This document shows, one piece after another, positions 1-10,825 of a DNA stretch of 64,000 bases. Position numbers and translations under genes: made by a program. The notes under the pieces were generated by a model. That model did not search any database and was not told where the DNA came from. It saw nothing but the letters and a program-made list of their open reading frames with translations. Positions within the stretch are counted from its first letter, which is position 1; each line of letters starts with the position of its first letter. The stretch comes from Ehretia macrophylla (taxonomy: Eukaryota > Streptophyta > Magnoliopsida > Boraginales > Ehretiaceae): the NCBI GenBank assembly GCA_037974665.1, contig CM075767.1:26809498-26873497 (forward strand), written 5' to 3'.

Positions 1-26
1 GAGATAAAGCAAAATATGGGGTCTCA
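1..26 (-). repeat. Edge of a Tekay-like LTR (partial, cut by window start)
   Basis: These bases closely match the last bases of the LTR that ends at 3251 (GAGATAAAG, then A-rich, then TGGGGT..CA). I read them as the end of the partner LTR, most of which lies outside the window. The match is short, so this is a moderate-confidence call. Confidence 0.5.
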
Positions 27-576
27 GATTACAACATTATCACATAACATACAATTCAACACATAGAAAGCCAATATCACCTAAACAGGTTATATTACGG
101 AAGTAAGTTATAAACAATTAAAGTCACATACGCAACAAACTTCACATAAGACAAGTTGATCACGTAACTCACATTGGTCACTTAAAAGTACATTGAGCAC
201 CTAAAGCACGTTGTTTCACATAAGCTAGTTATAAACAATTAAAACCACATAAACAACTAACTTCACACAGATACTTCAATCACATAAAACACATTTGTCA
301 TATAATACACGTTAATCACAAAATGCATATTAACTACAACACATTGAGTACGTAGGACACATTATCAAATAAAACATATTGACCACATTAGTTCACTTAA
401 CACATAAAGCATATTGATCACATAGAAAGTTAGACACATATGTAAATTAATCACATAAACATATTAACATATGTTTCACTTTTCTTTCACTTAATACATA
501 CTTGCATGCTTAGACCATTACCCACATTCCGAGGATACCCCGGCTGATAGCTAATCAAGCTTTGATACCACTTAAA
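27..576 (-). mobile_element. Internal remnant of a Tekay-like element: leader repeats and primer site only
   Basis: This stretch is made of degenerate CACATAA/ATCACATA repeats like the leader between PBS and gag of Tekay element 1 (28440-28703). On the minus strand a tRNA-iMet primer-binding site lies at 559-570 (TGGTATCAAAGC, one mismatch to TGGTATCAGAGC), seven bases from the LTR. If 1-26 is the partner LTR, then gag, pol and the polypurine tract are missing and only about 550 bp of internal sequence remains. No coding sequence is visible. Confidence 0.6.
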
Positions 577-3251
577 TGTCACACCCCAACTCGACCCCTC
601 CTACGATTAGTCAGGACGCAACAGAATTTCGACAATATAACGACAGTAATTAAGACACCGAGGCTCTAAACCAACCTCTTCAGAATAACATACAACCAAC
701 TCCACAAACCATTTAACAATCAACTCCTCAATTAAATTAACAACATACAATATAACCATATTATACAATAATCATTCCTTCAACAATCAATTCATAGTTA
801 TACGTCTCCGTTCCAACTTAATACATAGGCTATACATACATTTCAAAATAGATTATACAAAACATTATTTTACAACAACTAAGATAATCTCATTGCAATG
901 ACTCCTGCACATAAGACTCATCCACATACGGTACATTTCCCTCATCAAGAGGCATATACCCGTAGTCAGAATCAGTAACACCTACATGCATGCAATAATT
1001 GAGAGTGAGCTTATATAAAACAAGCTCAGTTAGGATCCGATAGATCTCTAACAGTATTTACTATACTCCTTGGAAATGACTCTTTGAGCAGTAAACACAC
1101 AATAAATATCAATAACAATACATCACATAAATTATAATGACCATTGAATAAAGGATACTCTATTTGGTATAGCTCCAAACGCCATCACGATCTCAACCAT
1201 TCTTCTTGTAACTCCCCATTACTCACGCACTTGAGGTACCTTACTAGCCTCGCCCTCCATGACACCTCCGTCATGCGAGCTGGAGGTAGTCTCTGGTAGT
1301 CATGCCGTTATCAACCCGACAGCCCAATGCTACCCGAGAGGTGACATACACATACCAAGACTCAGCAATAATAATAAACATCACATTACAAAAGGACAAC
1401 CTTTTCCGTTGACTATCTCCCGGTTCATCAATAATCAATATTCAATAATCAATAATCAATAATCAATAATCAATTAATCAATTAATAACATTACAACAAC
1501 ACAACATCAATTAATCAATTAACAACTAAACAACTAAGTTAGATGACAAAGTAGGCCATCCAACTTAACATGCATTAAACACAGTCAAACCCTAGTCTAA
1601 CCATTAACAATTCACAATTCAATCACTCAAACACCACCCAATCAACTAAAGGCATAATTCAATACTTTAAAGAAAGACAACCTAAACTTTAAATAATCAT
1701 ATCTTACATTCTACTAATTCAAAAAACTCCAAACCAGTTTATATCACTCACCCATTCAATCAACTACATTATCCATCTCAGAAACCAACCAAAACACAAC
1801 CAATTTAAGCCCAACAGCCCTAAAACCTCGATGCACCTAGGCTGAAATTTTTGAATTTTCGCACCAACCTCTCAATCAAAATTTTGGCATTACAATGGCA
1901 GTACCCCGTATTTTACAAACTTTTACAAATCGATGGCAATCGATTCCAACCACTACAACTCAAAATATTCACAAAATAGCTAATAACTCAACTTTTAAAA
2001 CCCGAAAATAAAAATTCTTGCTACAACGGTTCAAATCTTATATAAACGCATATAAACGATCCTTAGCATGCACTGAGCAATAATCTAACATCAATTCAAC
2101 TTTCTATCAGTTCAAAATGCAATTATACGCAAAAACATAAAAATGACATTTTGAGATCTTGAATTTTTATCTCACCTTTGATGTGTTTTGATGCTAGAAA
2201 GATGTAGAATGGATGCCCAACAAGTGAAATCAAGCTTTGAATGAAGTGATTTGGACTTGAATTGCAAAATCTATGTGAAAAATGCTTTGAAAAACCTTGA
2301 AAATGCCTTCTTTCTTCTCCTTCATGTATTTTCGGTATTGTGTGTGTAAAATGAGTATGTTTTGTGAGCTTTTAATGTGTGTTGATGATATATTAAGCAA
2401 AGGTCAAGCAAATAAAAGAAAGTCAAAGTTGACACTTAGTTATTTTTAGTGTTTTCTTGTCTTTTAATTCCATTTTAGACTATTTCTTGCTCAAAACATT
2501 AATTTAACACTTAGACTATTTTAAGTAGTTTATTTTTAGATGACAAGAGTTTTCTCATGCAAAGACTTTTACCCGACTCGGCTAAAAACGCGATTTCTAC
2601 AAAATAAAGTGAAAAGTCATATTATTTGTTTTCAAATGTCTTTTGGATGCACAATTAATCTACAATCATTTAATACCACATTTAAATACATTTATATTAA
2701 TATATATACTAGGTCAATAAAAGTCAATGCAAGAATCGGGTTTAGAAGAAATTACTATTTGGCTCAAAAATGCTACTTTTCGCCCGAAAAGTCTATTTAA
2801 ATTACTATTATGTTTCAGAATCAATTTTTATCAAACATGGGTCTGTTAATACGAAAAGTCTATTTAAATTACTATTATGTTTCAGAATCAATTTTTATCA
2901 AACATGGGTCTATTAATACGAAAAGTCTATTTAAATTACTATTCTGTTTCAGAATCAATTTTTATCAAACATGGGTCTGTTAATAATAGAGGACTAGGTT
3001 TTAAGATGTTTAAAACACCGTTGTAAAAATTTTAGCGGACAGGTGTTCAAAATACTATTCACAAAAATCGTCGATAAAATTTCTGATGCCGTTTTTTATA
3101 AAAATTTCATGAATGCACACATAGCATGTATTAGGAATATTAATAACATATTTAGCACATTCTAACTCATATAACACATAAACAGGTCAAATCACGCAAA
3201 TCGAGGCAAAGACACGCAAATCGAGATAAAGACAAAAAATGGGGTTCCACA
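577..3251 (-). mobile_element. LTR of a Tekay-like Ty3/gypsy element (5' LTR, minus orientation)
   Basis: The LTR runs from TGTCACACCCCAAC to GGGGTTCCACA, with TG..CA ends. It is collinear with the LTRs of Tekay element 1 at 11747 and 28722. The PBS on its left side shows that the element is transcribed from the minus strand and extends left, out of the window. On the right it interrupts the N-terminal ORF of viral block 1. No target-site duplication can be checked because the other end is off the window. The short plus-strand ORF at 1259 lies antisense in the LTR and recurs in the other copies of this LTR. Confidence 0.8.
2785..2985. repeat. 67-bp tandem repeat, three copies, inside the LTR
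   Basis: Units begin at 2785, 2852 and 2919, each starting CGAAAAGTCTATTTAAATTA and ending in a CATGGGTCTRTTAATA segment. They differ at only a few positions. The homologous part of the other Tekay LTRs (near 13860-13920 and 30790-30850) carries one copy of the related segment, so the triplication is specific to this LTR. Confidence 0.9.
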
Positions 3252-3772
3252 CGTTCTCTTTTTCTCATGAACTCGTCTGAATCAAGATAATGCTTCTCTG
3301 AAGAAGATTTCTCCAAGTTGATCATGTTGACGTTGTTCCAAGAACGAACTTGTCCGGAAGGGTTCTGAACTAGAGTGGCCTTCTGTCTATATCTACGGAG
3401 ATCAGGTTCAGAGAGTATGGGAAGATAGGTTTCTGAGCAGGAAGAGGATACGGATTGTACAGAGATTGTAGAGAATTTGTACACGGTTATAAGGGTTGCT
3501 GGCTTGATAGGTAATAGAGATTTGAACTTTTGTGTGAGTTGGGAAGTTTGGTAATATGTGTATGGGTTTAACAGAGAGAGTTTGAAGAGTTCACCTGGTT
3601 TTCTAGATGGAAGTGTTTGGGTTATGTCTACCTCATATTGAGATGCGGAAGGATCAAATGAAGTGACTTCAGAGTTGTTAGCAACAACTTCTTGTTCTGG
3701 CAGGGGAAGATTAGCCATGGTGGATACACTGGTCATGACTAGACTTACTGCGGGACTTATTGCGCCTTTCAT
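3252..3772 (-). pseudogene. Viral N-terminal ORF (starts MKGA), truncated by LTR insertion
   Basis: This is the first ORF downstream of the viral primer site, and the same N-terminus appears at 31141 (plus), 47359, 52010 and 61628. The predicted protein is Ser/Thr-rich with no membrane segment. I recognise no domain; it precedes the capsid region, so it may be the capsid polyprotein N-terminus. The start is the first in-frame ATG in every copy, about 110 bases past the primer site. Here the reading frame runs into the inserted LTR at 3251 and loses everything downstream. Confidence 0.6.
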
Positions 3773-3879
3773 TCACTCTTTAATGGCTATTGCCCTATTG
3801 CCAAAGACTCTAGTGTTCAACACACAAGTATTGTTTAAGACCTTCAATACCATAATAGGGAAGTGCTACAATTAACTAG

Positions 3880-3891
3880 GCTCTGATACCA
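3880..3891 (-). promoter_or_regulatory. Viral minus-strand primer-binding site (tRNA-iMet)
   Basis: The minus strand reads TGGTATCAGAGC, the classical complement of the initiator tRNA-Met 3' end used by caulimovirids. It lies directly after the stop of the 11-codon leader ORF and about 108 bases before the N-terminal ORF. Confidence 0.85.
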
Positions 3892-3927
3892 CTAAGGGGA
3901 AGGTGAGGATCGGGAGGCGGAAGACAT
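3892..3927 (-). CDS. Conserved 11-codon viral leader ORF ending at the primer site
   Basis: ATG to TAG spans 36 bases on the minus strand. The stop codon abuts the primer-binding site with no spacer. The same length, start and stop position recur at 47480-47515, 52130-52165 and 61747-61782 (stop TAA there). In caulimoviruses a short ORF of this kind in the pregenomic leader takes part in ribosome shunting; that role here is inference, and no large leader hairpin was verified. Confidence 0.5.
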   Translation of the reverse strand: MSSASRSSPSP

Positions 3928-4295
3928 GGCTAAAGGCTAATGGTAGAAAGAAGGAAGATGTAGGCTATTTGAGAGAAAGAAAGGTGTGTTTCAATCCAAA
4001 TATGACTCTATCTAACTCTGACAAGGACTAAAACAGCTTCCTTTAATAAAGGAAAAGCTGACATGACGTAAAGAAATTCGTAATAATTCATAATAAGACA
4101 AACCTGATGCTACTAAAACGGTTTCCTCTAATAAAGGATATCTCACTTATTACAAACAGACAAACGAGAAATGACTTAAAGGGAATCTGAAGTGACAAAC
4201 GATTCCTGTCATATCCTATTATTACAACATGACAAACCGATTTATATGACACGAAGCTTCGTCATAGGGCCCACCCGGGATTCTTGGAATCTTGT
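3928..4295 (-). promoter_or_regulatory. Viral intergenic/promoter region lacking its TATA segment
   Basis: This non-coding stretch lies between the end of pol and the leader. It keeps the upstream palindromes built on CCTTTAATAAAGG (about 4033-4060 and, degenerate, about 4123-4145). Compared with 47516-47940 it lacks about 84 bp containing the TATA box (47609-47692 there). It could not drive the pregenomic RNA in the normal way. Confidence 0.7.
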
Positions 4296-5809
4296 CTACA
4301 ATGAGTCACAATCTGTCGTTATTGAGATCAATATCATCCCACTCCTGACTGTTCTTGCTAAGATCTCCCTCCCACGGGTCAAATTTACCATGCATACGGT
4401 TTTCTCGGATGGTAGTGTGCGAGAGAAAAAATCAGCAAGGATATTCTCTTTGCCTAGGATGTGTCGCATTGTCCAATTGAACAGGGAAATCCATTCTGGC
4501 CATTGGATGAGTTGTGGATCCGGAATATCATTCTGCTTTCTTTTGAGAACACCCTGAAATCCTTTAAAATCGGTTTCAATAATAAAAGGATTTTGAGCAA
4601 GATAAAACTTGAATTTTTTGATTCCTTGAATAACTGGAAGAACTTCTCTTCTGAAAGAGGGATAGTTGCATTGTGATGGAGTGAAAGATCCTGACTTGTA
4701 ACCACAGACTTGTCTGTGTCCATTGTCTTCTTCAATGTGGACTGCTGCGCAAAAATCAAGGGAAGCATCAGTCTGCAAAATGAGTTGTCCTGGACCTGGG
4801 ATCTTGAGAAGAAGAAGTGCCTTGCATAACTCCTTTAGCTTCTGAACTGCACCTATGGCGTCTGGAGACCAATTTCCAATGTTGGATTTTCGGAGGTACT
4901 TGGAAATCTGGCTGGTGTAGTTCGCCAAGGATGGAACATGCGATGAGGCATAATTGATCAATCCAAGGAACTGCTGGATCAGGGTAACAGTTCTGAGTTC
5001 ATCAGGAAAGTCGAGGACTTTGCTTGATATGTGGTCCTGTAAAAGAATGTGTCCTTCTCTTATCTACAAACCAAGAAAATTAATAGCATTTAGACCAATT
5101 TTCATCTTGGATTCAGCTAGAACTAATCCATGCTGGTAGGTTAGTTCCTAGAATTGTCAGAGATGCTAGTGGTATTCTTCAGCTGTGTTACTGAATACCA
5201 GAACATCATCAATGTAGACAATACAGTGCTGTGCAAGGGGTCGGTACACATCATCCATTATGTGTTGGAACTCGGACGGTGCATTCTTGAGACCGAATGG
5301 CATGACATTCCATTCACAATGACCCTGTGGAACAACAAAAGTAGTTTTGAATCTATCAACTTCAATAATACCAATTTGCCAAAATCTAGATTTCATATCA
5401 AATTTGGAGAAAATTTTGGCTTTAGACAGCTTCTGAAGGAGTTGTTCCTTTCTCGGAAGAGGGTATCTGATATCCTGCAATTGATCATTGAGTTGGCAAT
5501 AATCTATCACCAATCTTTTCTTTCCTCAGACTTGTTCAGATCTTTTGTTGACATAAAAGCCATGACTTGCCCATGGAGATCTGGATGGTCGAATGAGACC
5601 TTGCTCAAGTAGTGTCTGAATTTCAGCTTGACAAAGATCTTCATCTTTTGGCATTCCTGGATGAGAGGAGGTTTGGTGTGGCATCTGCCAATTTTATTCG
5701 TAAGGTAGAGAGACAAAGTGTTTCTCTCTTTCCCAAAACTTGTTTGGAAGATTACTGCAACAGGAAAGGAGGAGGCTTCTTTCCTCAGCAAATTCATCAA
5801 CTTGAATGA
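4296..5809 (-). pseudogene. Viral reverse transcriptase and RNase H (broken pol)
   Basis: The reading order on the minus strand is RT then RNase H. RT shows the fingers motif around VIDYCQLND (about 5490-5513) and the active-site YIDD encoded at 5205-5216. RNase H covers about 4296-4961, with QTDAS near 4770, a second acidic site ETDFKGF near 4580, and a GKENILADFFSR-type segment near 4450. The frames change between 5166-5513 and 4296-4961, and RT N-terminal pieces lie in other frames up to 5800, so indels have broken the gene. The C-terminal tail after RNase H is shortened compared with fragment delta. Confidence 0.8.
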
Positions 5810-6150
5810 CTAAAACCTATGAGGGCAATTTCTGTAAGGATACCCAAGGGGCAAGTAAGGTGATGTGAGGAAATCCATTCCTAAGAGAATATCTTCACAG
5901 CATTGATCATACTGGTAAAAGCTATGTCGAACTGAGACATCTGGGGATAAGTGTATGGGAATGGTCATGGAATGTGCTTCACTTGCAAATCCACTACCAG
6001 AAGCAGTGGTAAAGGTTGCTTTGGAGGATATCGGAAATTCAGGAGGAAGACACCTGGATTTCATGAAAGAAATACATGAACCTATGTCTAGAAGTGCAGT
6101 AACGGTGATAGGAACATATCATGGAGGGTTTACAACAAGCTTTATGTATG
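5810..6150 (-). pseudogene. Viral aspartic protease region
   Basis: The minus-strand frame carries a D-(I/T)-G-S type active site (LLDIGSC, near 6080-6100). It continues through a CLPPEF segment and a conserved DILLGMDFLT segment near 5870-5890. This matches the single-domain retropepsin that lies between capsid and RT in caulimovirids. Homologues are at 35693-35990 (plus), 45094-45400 and 49524-49880. Sequence between the protease and RT is shortened here compared with the other blocks. Confidence 0.7.
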
Positions 6151-6582
6151 GCTTATAGATTTGTCCTAGGGTAAAGGTAGCTTTAGAAGTGGTAAGGATT
6201 AGTTGTTCAGTGGTTTTGTGTATTTTGGCTATAGAGAGGGTTGGTTCAGAATAAGAGGATTCGGATTCTGAGGTGAGATCTAAGGATGAGGCTGTATCAA
6301 GGTTAAGGACGGCTTGATCTGGTTCGGAAGTCCATGTGTATAGCTGGTCATCAAATGTTTGAGTTGAAATGAACTGAACAAGCTTGGCTGGTAACTTCGT
6401 GGACTTTTTGATGTAACAATCCTTTGCAAAATGTCCTTTCTTTCCACAAAGAAAACATTTAGTGGAAGAAGAGGGTTTTTATCTTTTTTCACAAATCTGA
6501 ACTTTTTGAAAGGTTTTATGGAGTTCTGAAACCTTTTTTGATGTTTGTGCTTCTTGTATTTGTGACACGAACATGGAGAGTA
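6151..6582 (-). pseudogene. Viral capsid C-terminus with zinc knuckle (truncated)
   Basis: A CX2CX4HX4C knuckle is encoded at 6416-6457 on the minus strand, followed by a Ser/Asp/Glu-rich tail near 6245-6270. Upstream the lysine-rich stretch near 6480-6570 is cut by element A at 6583. The frame is broken near 6480, just upstream of the knuckle. The basic segment plus knuckle is the usual RNA-binding end of caulimovirid capsid proteins. Confidence 0.75.
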
Positions 6583-7438
6583 TGTAATACCCGAGTCCGA
6601 CCATGCATTTACAAGTATTTATTTATATTTATTTCTTTTGTTATTTTTGAAAAATGTGCCTTTGTAATTATTTGTCTGCATTTAATTTATTGTTAATTGT
6701 CTACTATTTAAAAATCAATTGGTATTACGATTAATAGTAACCTATTATTAGGTGTTCTTATAACATTAATTAACATAAATCTTGGGGTCGTTACAGTTGG
6801 TATAAGAGCTTAGATAGCTCATAAGCCGGGATAGGATCTTCGGATAGTGGGTAGTCATCTTTTAAGGATATGTGTTTGGCATAATCATGTGTGCTCAATG
6901 TGTTTATTTGCCAAGTGTGAATCTATTTTCTAGAAGTTGCATATTTAAGTTATTAATTGTATACATGCATTACTCATAAAATGGTAAGTAATCCCCTTCC
7001 TTGAAAGAATCGGCCAGTAGCAGATCCCCTCGAAGGCAAATCAACAAACAAAGGAACAGTTGATCGGCCGTTGGTATTTTCCTTGATCGGAATTCTTGAA
7101 GTTCTTCATTGGTATCTTTGCTTGGACTTCTTAATCGGTATTTTCTCTGCACTTCTTACTTATTGGATTTTTGAAGATGAGCCTTTATTTGGCATTCATA
7201 TTGCCTTTATTTGGTATTTATATTGTCTTTATTTGGCATTCGGGATTTCTTGGTATTCTCACGTGATATTCTTATCCGAGTATTACTATTCGAGGCTCAT
7301 GTTTGGAATTCTTACTTGTCATCTGGTATTCAATCTCGCGCAGTAAACCGGAGGTACTGGAGAAGTAAATTGCGAGGGAGCAATTTTTATAAGGGGACGA
7401 GGATGTAATACCTGAGTCCGACCATGCATTTACAAGTA
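6583..7438 (+). mobile_element. Mini LTR retrotransposon 'A' (non-autonomous, truncated right LTR)
   Basis: The left LTR is 6583-6795 (213 bp, TGTAATACCC to GGTCGTTACA). A tRNA-Met-like primer site follows at 6798-6809 (TGGTATAAGAGC, one mismatch). The internal region is about 608 bp without gag or pol, rich in TTTATTTGGYATT-like repeats (about 7070-7310). A hairpin at 7367-7386 and a purine tract at 7391-7403 precede the second LTR at 7404, which is cut at about 7438. The ORFs at 7071 and 7211 read through the repeats and are not credible genes. This is a TRIM/SMART-sized element in the plus orientation, inserted in the viral capsid region. Confidence 0.75.
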
Positions 7439-9240
7439 TAGTCCTCAAGTAATTCAAGCCAACGCCTCTGCCTCATGTTCAACTCTTTCGGTGAAAATAT
7501 ATATTTCAAACTCTTATGATATGTAAAGATTTAAAATTTGTTGCCCCAGAGGTAATGACGCCATTTCTTTAATGCAAGAATGATAGCTGCAAGCTCAAGA
7601 TCAGGAGTCGGATAGTTGAGTTCATAAGGCTTCAGTTTCCTGGAAGCATAAGCAATAACCCTACCATTCTGCATCAATACACAACCCAGACTTTCCTTCG
7701 AAGCATCACTATAGATCACCAGATTATCATAACCCTCAGGTAAATCAAGAATAAGAGCTGTAGTCAATCTCTTCTTCAATTCCTGGAAGCTGGCCTCGCA
7801 TTTATCATTCCAGTCAAATACTGTTTTCTTCTGAGTAAGTTGAGTTAAAGGCCCTGCAATCTTAGAGAAATCCTTGACAAACCTCTGATAATACCTAGCT
7901 AAACCAAGGAAGCTACGAATCTCTGTTACAGTTTCAGGTCGTTTCCAAGATAACACCACTTCAATCTTCGCTGGATCAACAGAAATACCATCCTGCGAGA
8001 TAATATGGCCAAGAAAAGCAACTTGCTTAAGCCAGAATTCACATTTGCTAAACTTTGCAAATAACTGATGCTCCTGGAGAGTCTGCAACACAATTCTGAG
8101 ATGCTGTTCATGTTCCGCCTCAGATTTAGAATAGACAAGAATATCATCAATGAATATGACCACAAATTGGTCCAGATAAGGACGGAATACCCTCTGCATT
8201 AAGTCCATGAATGCGGCGGGAGCATTAGTAAGACCAAATGGCAAGACAACAAACTCATAATGGCCATATCGAGTTCTGAAAGCAGTTTGAGGAACATCAT
8301 CTTTCTTAAACCTCAGCTGATAATAGCCCTGTCTCAGATCAAATTTAGAGAATACCGTGGCACCTTGCAACTGATCAAATAACTCTTCAATTAAAGGCAA
8401 AGGATATTTATTTTTGATCGTTACCTGATTAAGACCCCGATAATCAATGCATAGGCGAAGAGATCCGTCTTTCTTTTTAACAAATAGGACTGGCGCACCC
8501 CAAGGCGAAGAACTCGGCTGAATGAATCCCTTCTCAAGCAAGCCCTGCAATTGAACTTTCAATTCCTGCAATTCGGGTGGGGCCATTCTATACGGAGTCC
8601 TAGAGATAGGTGAAGTCCCTGGCAATAAATCAATCATGAACTCTATCTCTCTATCAGGCGGTAACCCAGGTGATTCCTCCGGAAAGACCACCGGAAACTC
8701 CCTCATGATAGGTACATTATTCAATTTCAATTGATCCCCAGGTTGATTAATCAAATATGAAAGATAAGCCTCACAACCCTTGCTCAATAATTTAGATGCT
8801 CTAATAGAAGAAATAATAGGAGTTCCCGTAGATTTTCTACTACCAACTATTTTAAGTATAGGCTGGTCAGGCATTTCTAGATACACAATCTTCTTTCTAC
8901 AATCAAGCTGGGCATAATATTTACTTAACCAGTCCATCCCCAAAATAATTTCAAAGTCATTGAAGGGTAGGATAATCAAATCAGCAGGGAAAACATGACA
9001 CTCAATAAATATACTACATGATCTGCAAATAGATCGAGTAACAAACTTCGGACCCATAGGAGTATAAACCACAATCTCATGCAACAGTTTATCATGTTTC
9101 AGTTTAGCATTTTGTGCACAAGTAGGAGTAATAAAAGAATGCGAAGCCCCGGAATCAATTAAAACCTTAACTGATTGATCATTAAGAAGAAAAATACCTT
9201 CTACCACAGCGGTAATATCCGGAAGCTCCTCAGCATCCAA
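7439..9240 (-). pseudogene. Tekay element 2 protease-RT-RNase H (partial pol)
   Basis: A 569-codon open stretch (9240 to 7531) encodes an aspartic protease with DSGASHSF near 9150-9170, then RT with the FIDD active site in [10 protein letters not shown] near 8140, then the N-terminal part of RNase H with DASKE near 7705. A single TAA at 7531-7533 (GAA in related elements) interrupts it; the frame then continues to the breakpoint near 7438. Spacing and motifs match chromovirus pol of the Tekay clade. Integrase and chromodomain are absent. Confidence 0.85.
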
Positions 9241-10473
9241 AGCAAATACACGGGCCTGACCTCGTGGTGGTGGTGCTGCAGCTGGTGCCCTGGTCTGAGA
9301 GTTCTGAGCTGACGTCTGGCCCCTAGGGTTCTTAAATTTCTGACAATCCTTAACCCTATGCTGATCACTACCACATCCTGTACACTTGTTTTGTTTCTTC
9401 CAACAAACATCCTCAGTATGGCCCTGGCGCTGACAGAAGCTGCACTGCTGGTGACGTCTTGCAACAGTGCCTCCCGAAGGAGCTCTGTAAGTAGATGTAG
9501 CTGAACTACCCTACTGCGAACGGGAAACTGCTGGACGGAATTGACTCTGAGTCTGACTCTGAACTGGTCGTGTCTGAGTCTGAGTAGGCCCTGTATAACT
9601 CTGAGTCTACCTCGGCTGTGTACTTTGCCCAACTGATATAGCCTGCCCCTTGTACCCTTGACTCTGAGACTGAAACCGTTTACTCGATTGACTGGTCTCG
9701 GCTAACACATCGGCCTTGCGTTTCTTATATCTTGAGGCGGCTCGGACTACTGCAGCATAATTAGGAAAATCATTTGCAGAAAAATTCAGCATAATATCCC
9801 TCCTCAAACCCAGGATGAACCTCTGGATCTTCATGTCCTCCGGCTATATCAAAGCTGGCGCATAACGGGAAAGCCGGGTAAAAGTAGCCTCATATTGATC
9901 TACTGTCATACTCCCCTGTTTCAAGTTTATGAACTCTGATTGACGCCTCTCGCGGGCAACCACCGATATGTACTTGTCTCGGAATTCTCAGACAAAGTCG
10001 GCCCACGAATGATGAGCCTCCTCGGCTTCCCATTTCTCACTGACGGTACACCACCAATCTTCAGCATCACCCTCAAGAAGGAAAGTGGCATAAGTAATCT
10101 TCCTGTCATCATGGCACTCGAGTATTGCTGCCACTCTTTCAAACTTCCTCAGCCACATCTCAGCCTTCATATCGTCCGGTTCTCCAAAGAAAGTATAGGC
10201 CCCATGATGAATAAACCGGTCATACAGATTACCCCCGGTAGGGCCACTACCTCCGGATCTCGCAGCCTGATTACCTCCAATGACCCCTGTCTGACCCTGC
10301 TGTGTCACAAACTGGGCGATGGTGTTCATAGCAGTGGCCATCGTGGCCAAGATCTGTGCAGTGCTTGGTTCTTGAACCTGCGGTGCATTTTCTGCCACAT
10401 CAGCTTCTTGCCCATGAACCCCCTCTGGTTCTCCACCAACATTCTGATTCTCAGTACGACGGCGGGGCCCCAT
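9241..10473 (-). pseudogene. Tekay element 2 gag with two zinc knuckles, four in-frame stops
   Basis: Gag and pol share one reading frame (10473 down to 7439) with no frameshift. The gag part holds a capsid region with the FERVAAILECHDDRK-type segment. Two CX2CX4HX4C knuckles are encoded at 9403-9444 and 9343-9384. Four stops were seen: 9988-9990 (TGA), 9844-9846, 9607-9609 and 9511-9513 (all TAG). At least two of the TAGs sit where CAG would be expected. The start ATG at 10473 follows the leader. Confidence 0.75.
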
Positions 10474-10825
10474 CTCGAATAGCTAGAATGCAAAGTGTTA
10501 TGACAGGTATATATATGTATATATGCAATTTATAAGTAAACACATAAAGAAAAGTCCAAATAGATTCACATAAAGTCAAGTACATAGAAGTTCAAATAAA
10601 GATTCTACATTCTTGAAGTACACATAAGTCACTAGATAATACTTGACATTCTAGACTCTTGATATTCTATTTCCATGCTAGCATATTCATTCCTTATTCA
10701 AATTTCACTTAGACAAATCAAAATCAAAGACTCATGCATTCACAAAGTCACATAACAAATCTCTACCCACAGACCGAGAAATTTAACCCGGCTTCATGCA
10801 ATCTATAGCTCTGATACCACTAAAA
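10474..10825 (-). other. Leader and primer site of Tekay element 2
   Basis: This is non-coding A/T-rich sequence between gag and the LTR. The PBS at 10808-10819 reads TGGTATCAGAGC on the minus strand, an exact tRNA-iMet complement, six bases from the LTR start. Confidence 0.8.

Larger units (their letters stand above)
3252..6582 (-). mobile_element. Endogenous caulimovirid, block 1 (defective)
   Basis: On the minus strand, from 6582 downward, the order is capsid C-terminus with zinc knuckle, aspartic protease, reverse transcriptase with YIDD, RNase H, promoter region, short leader ORF, tRNA-Met primer site, and the N-terminal ORF of a following copy. The block therefore spans a unit junction, as expected for tandem or circularly permuted integrated pararetroviral DNA. 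It is bounded on the left by a Tekay LTR and on the right by mini element A. Frameshifts and a promoter deletion indicate a dead copy. Confidence 0.85.

Noticed and set aside
7071-7408. Aromatic-rich ORFs in mini element A
   Set aside because: They arise from the TTTATTTGGYATT repeats and have no conserved counterpart with coding constraint.
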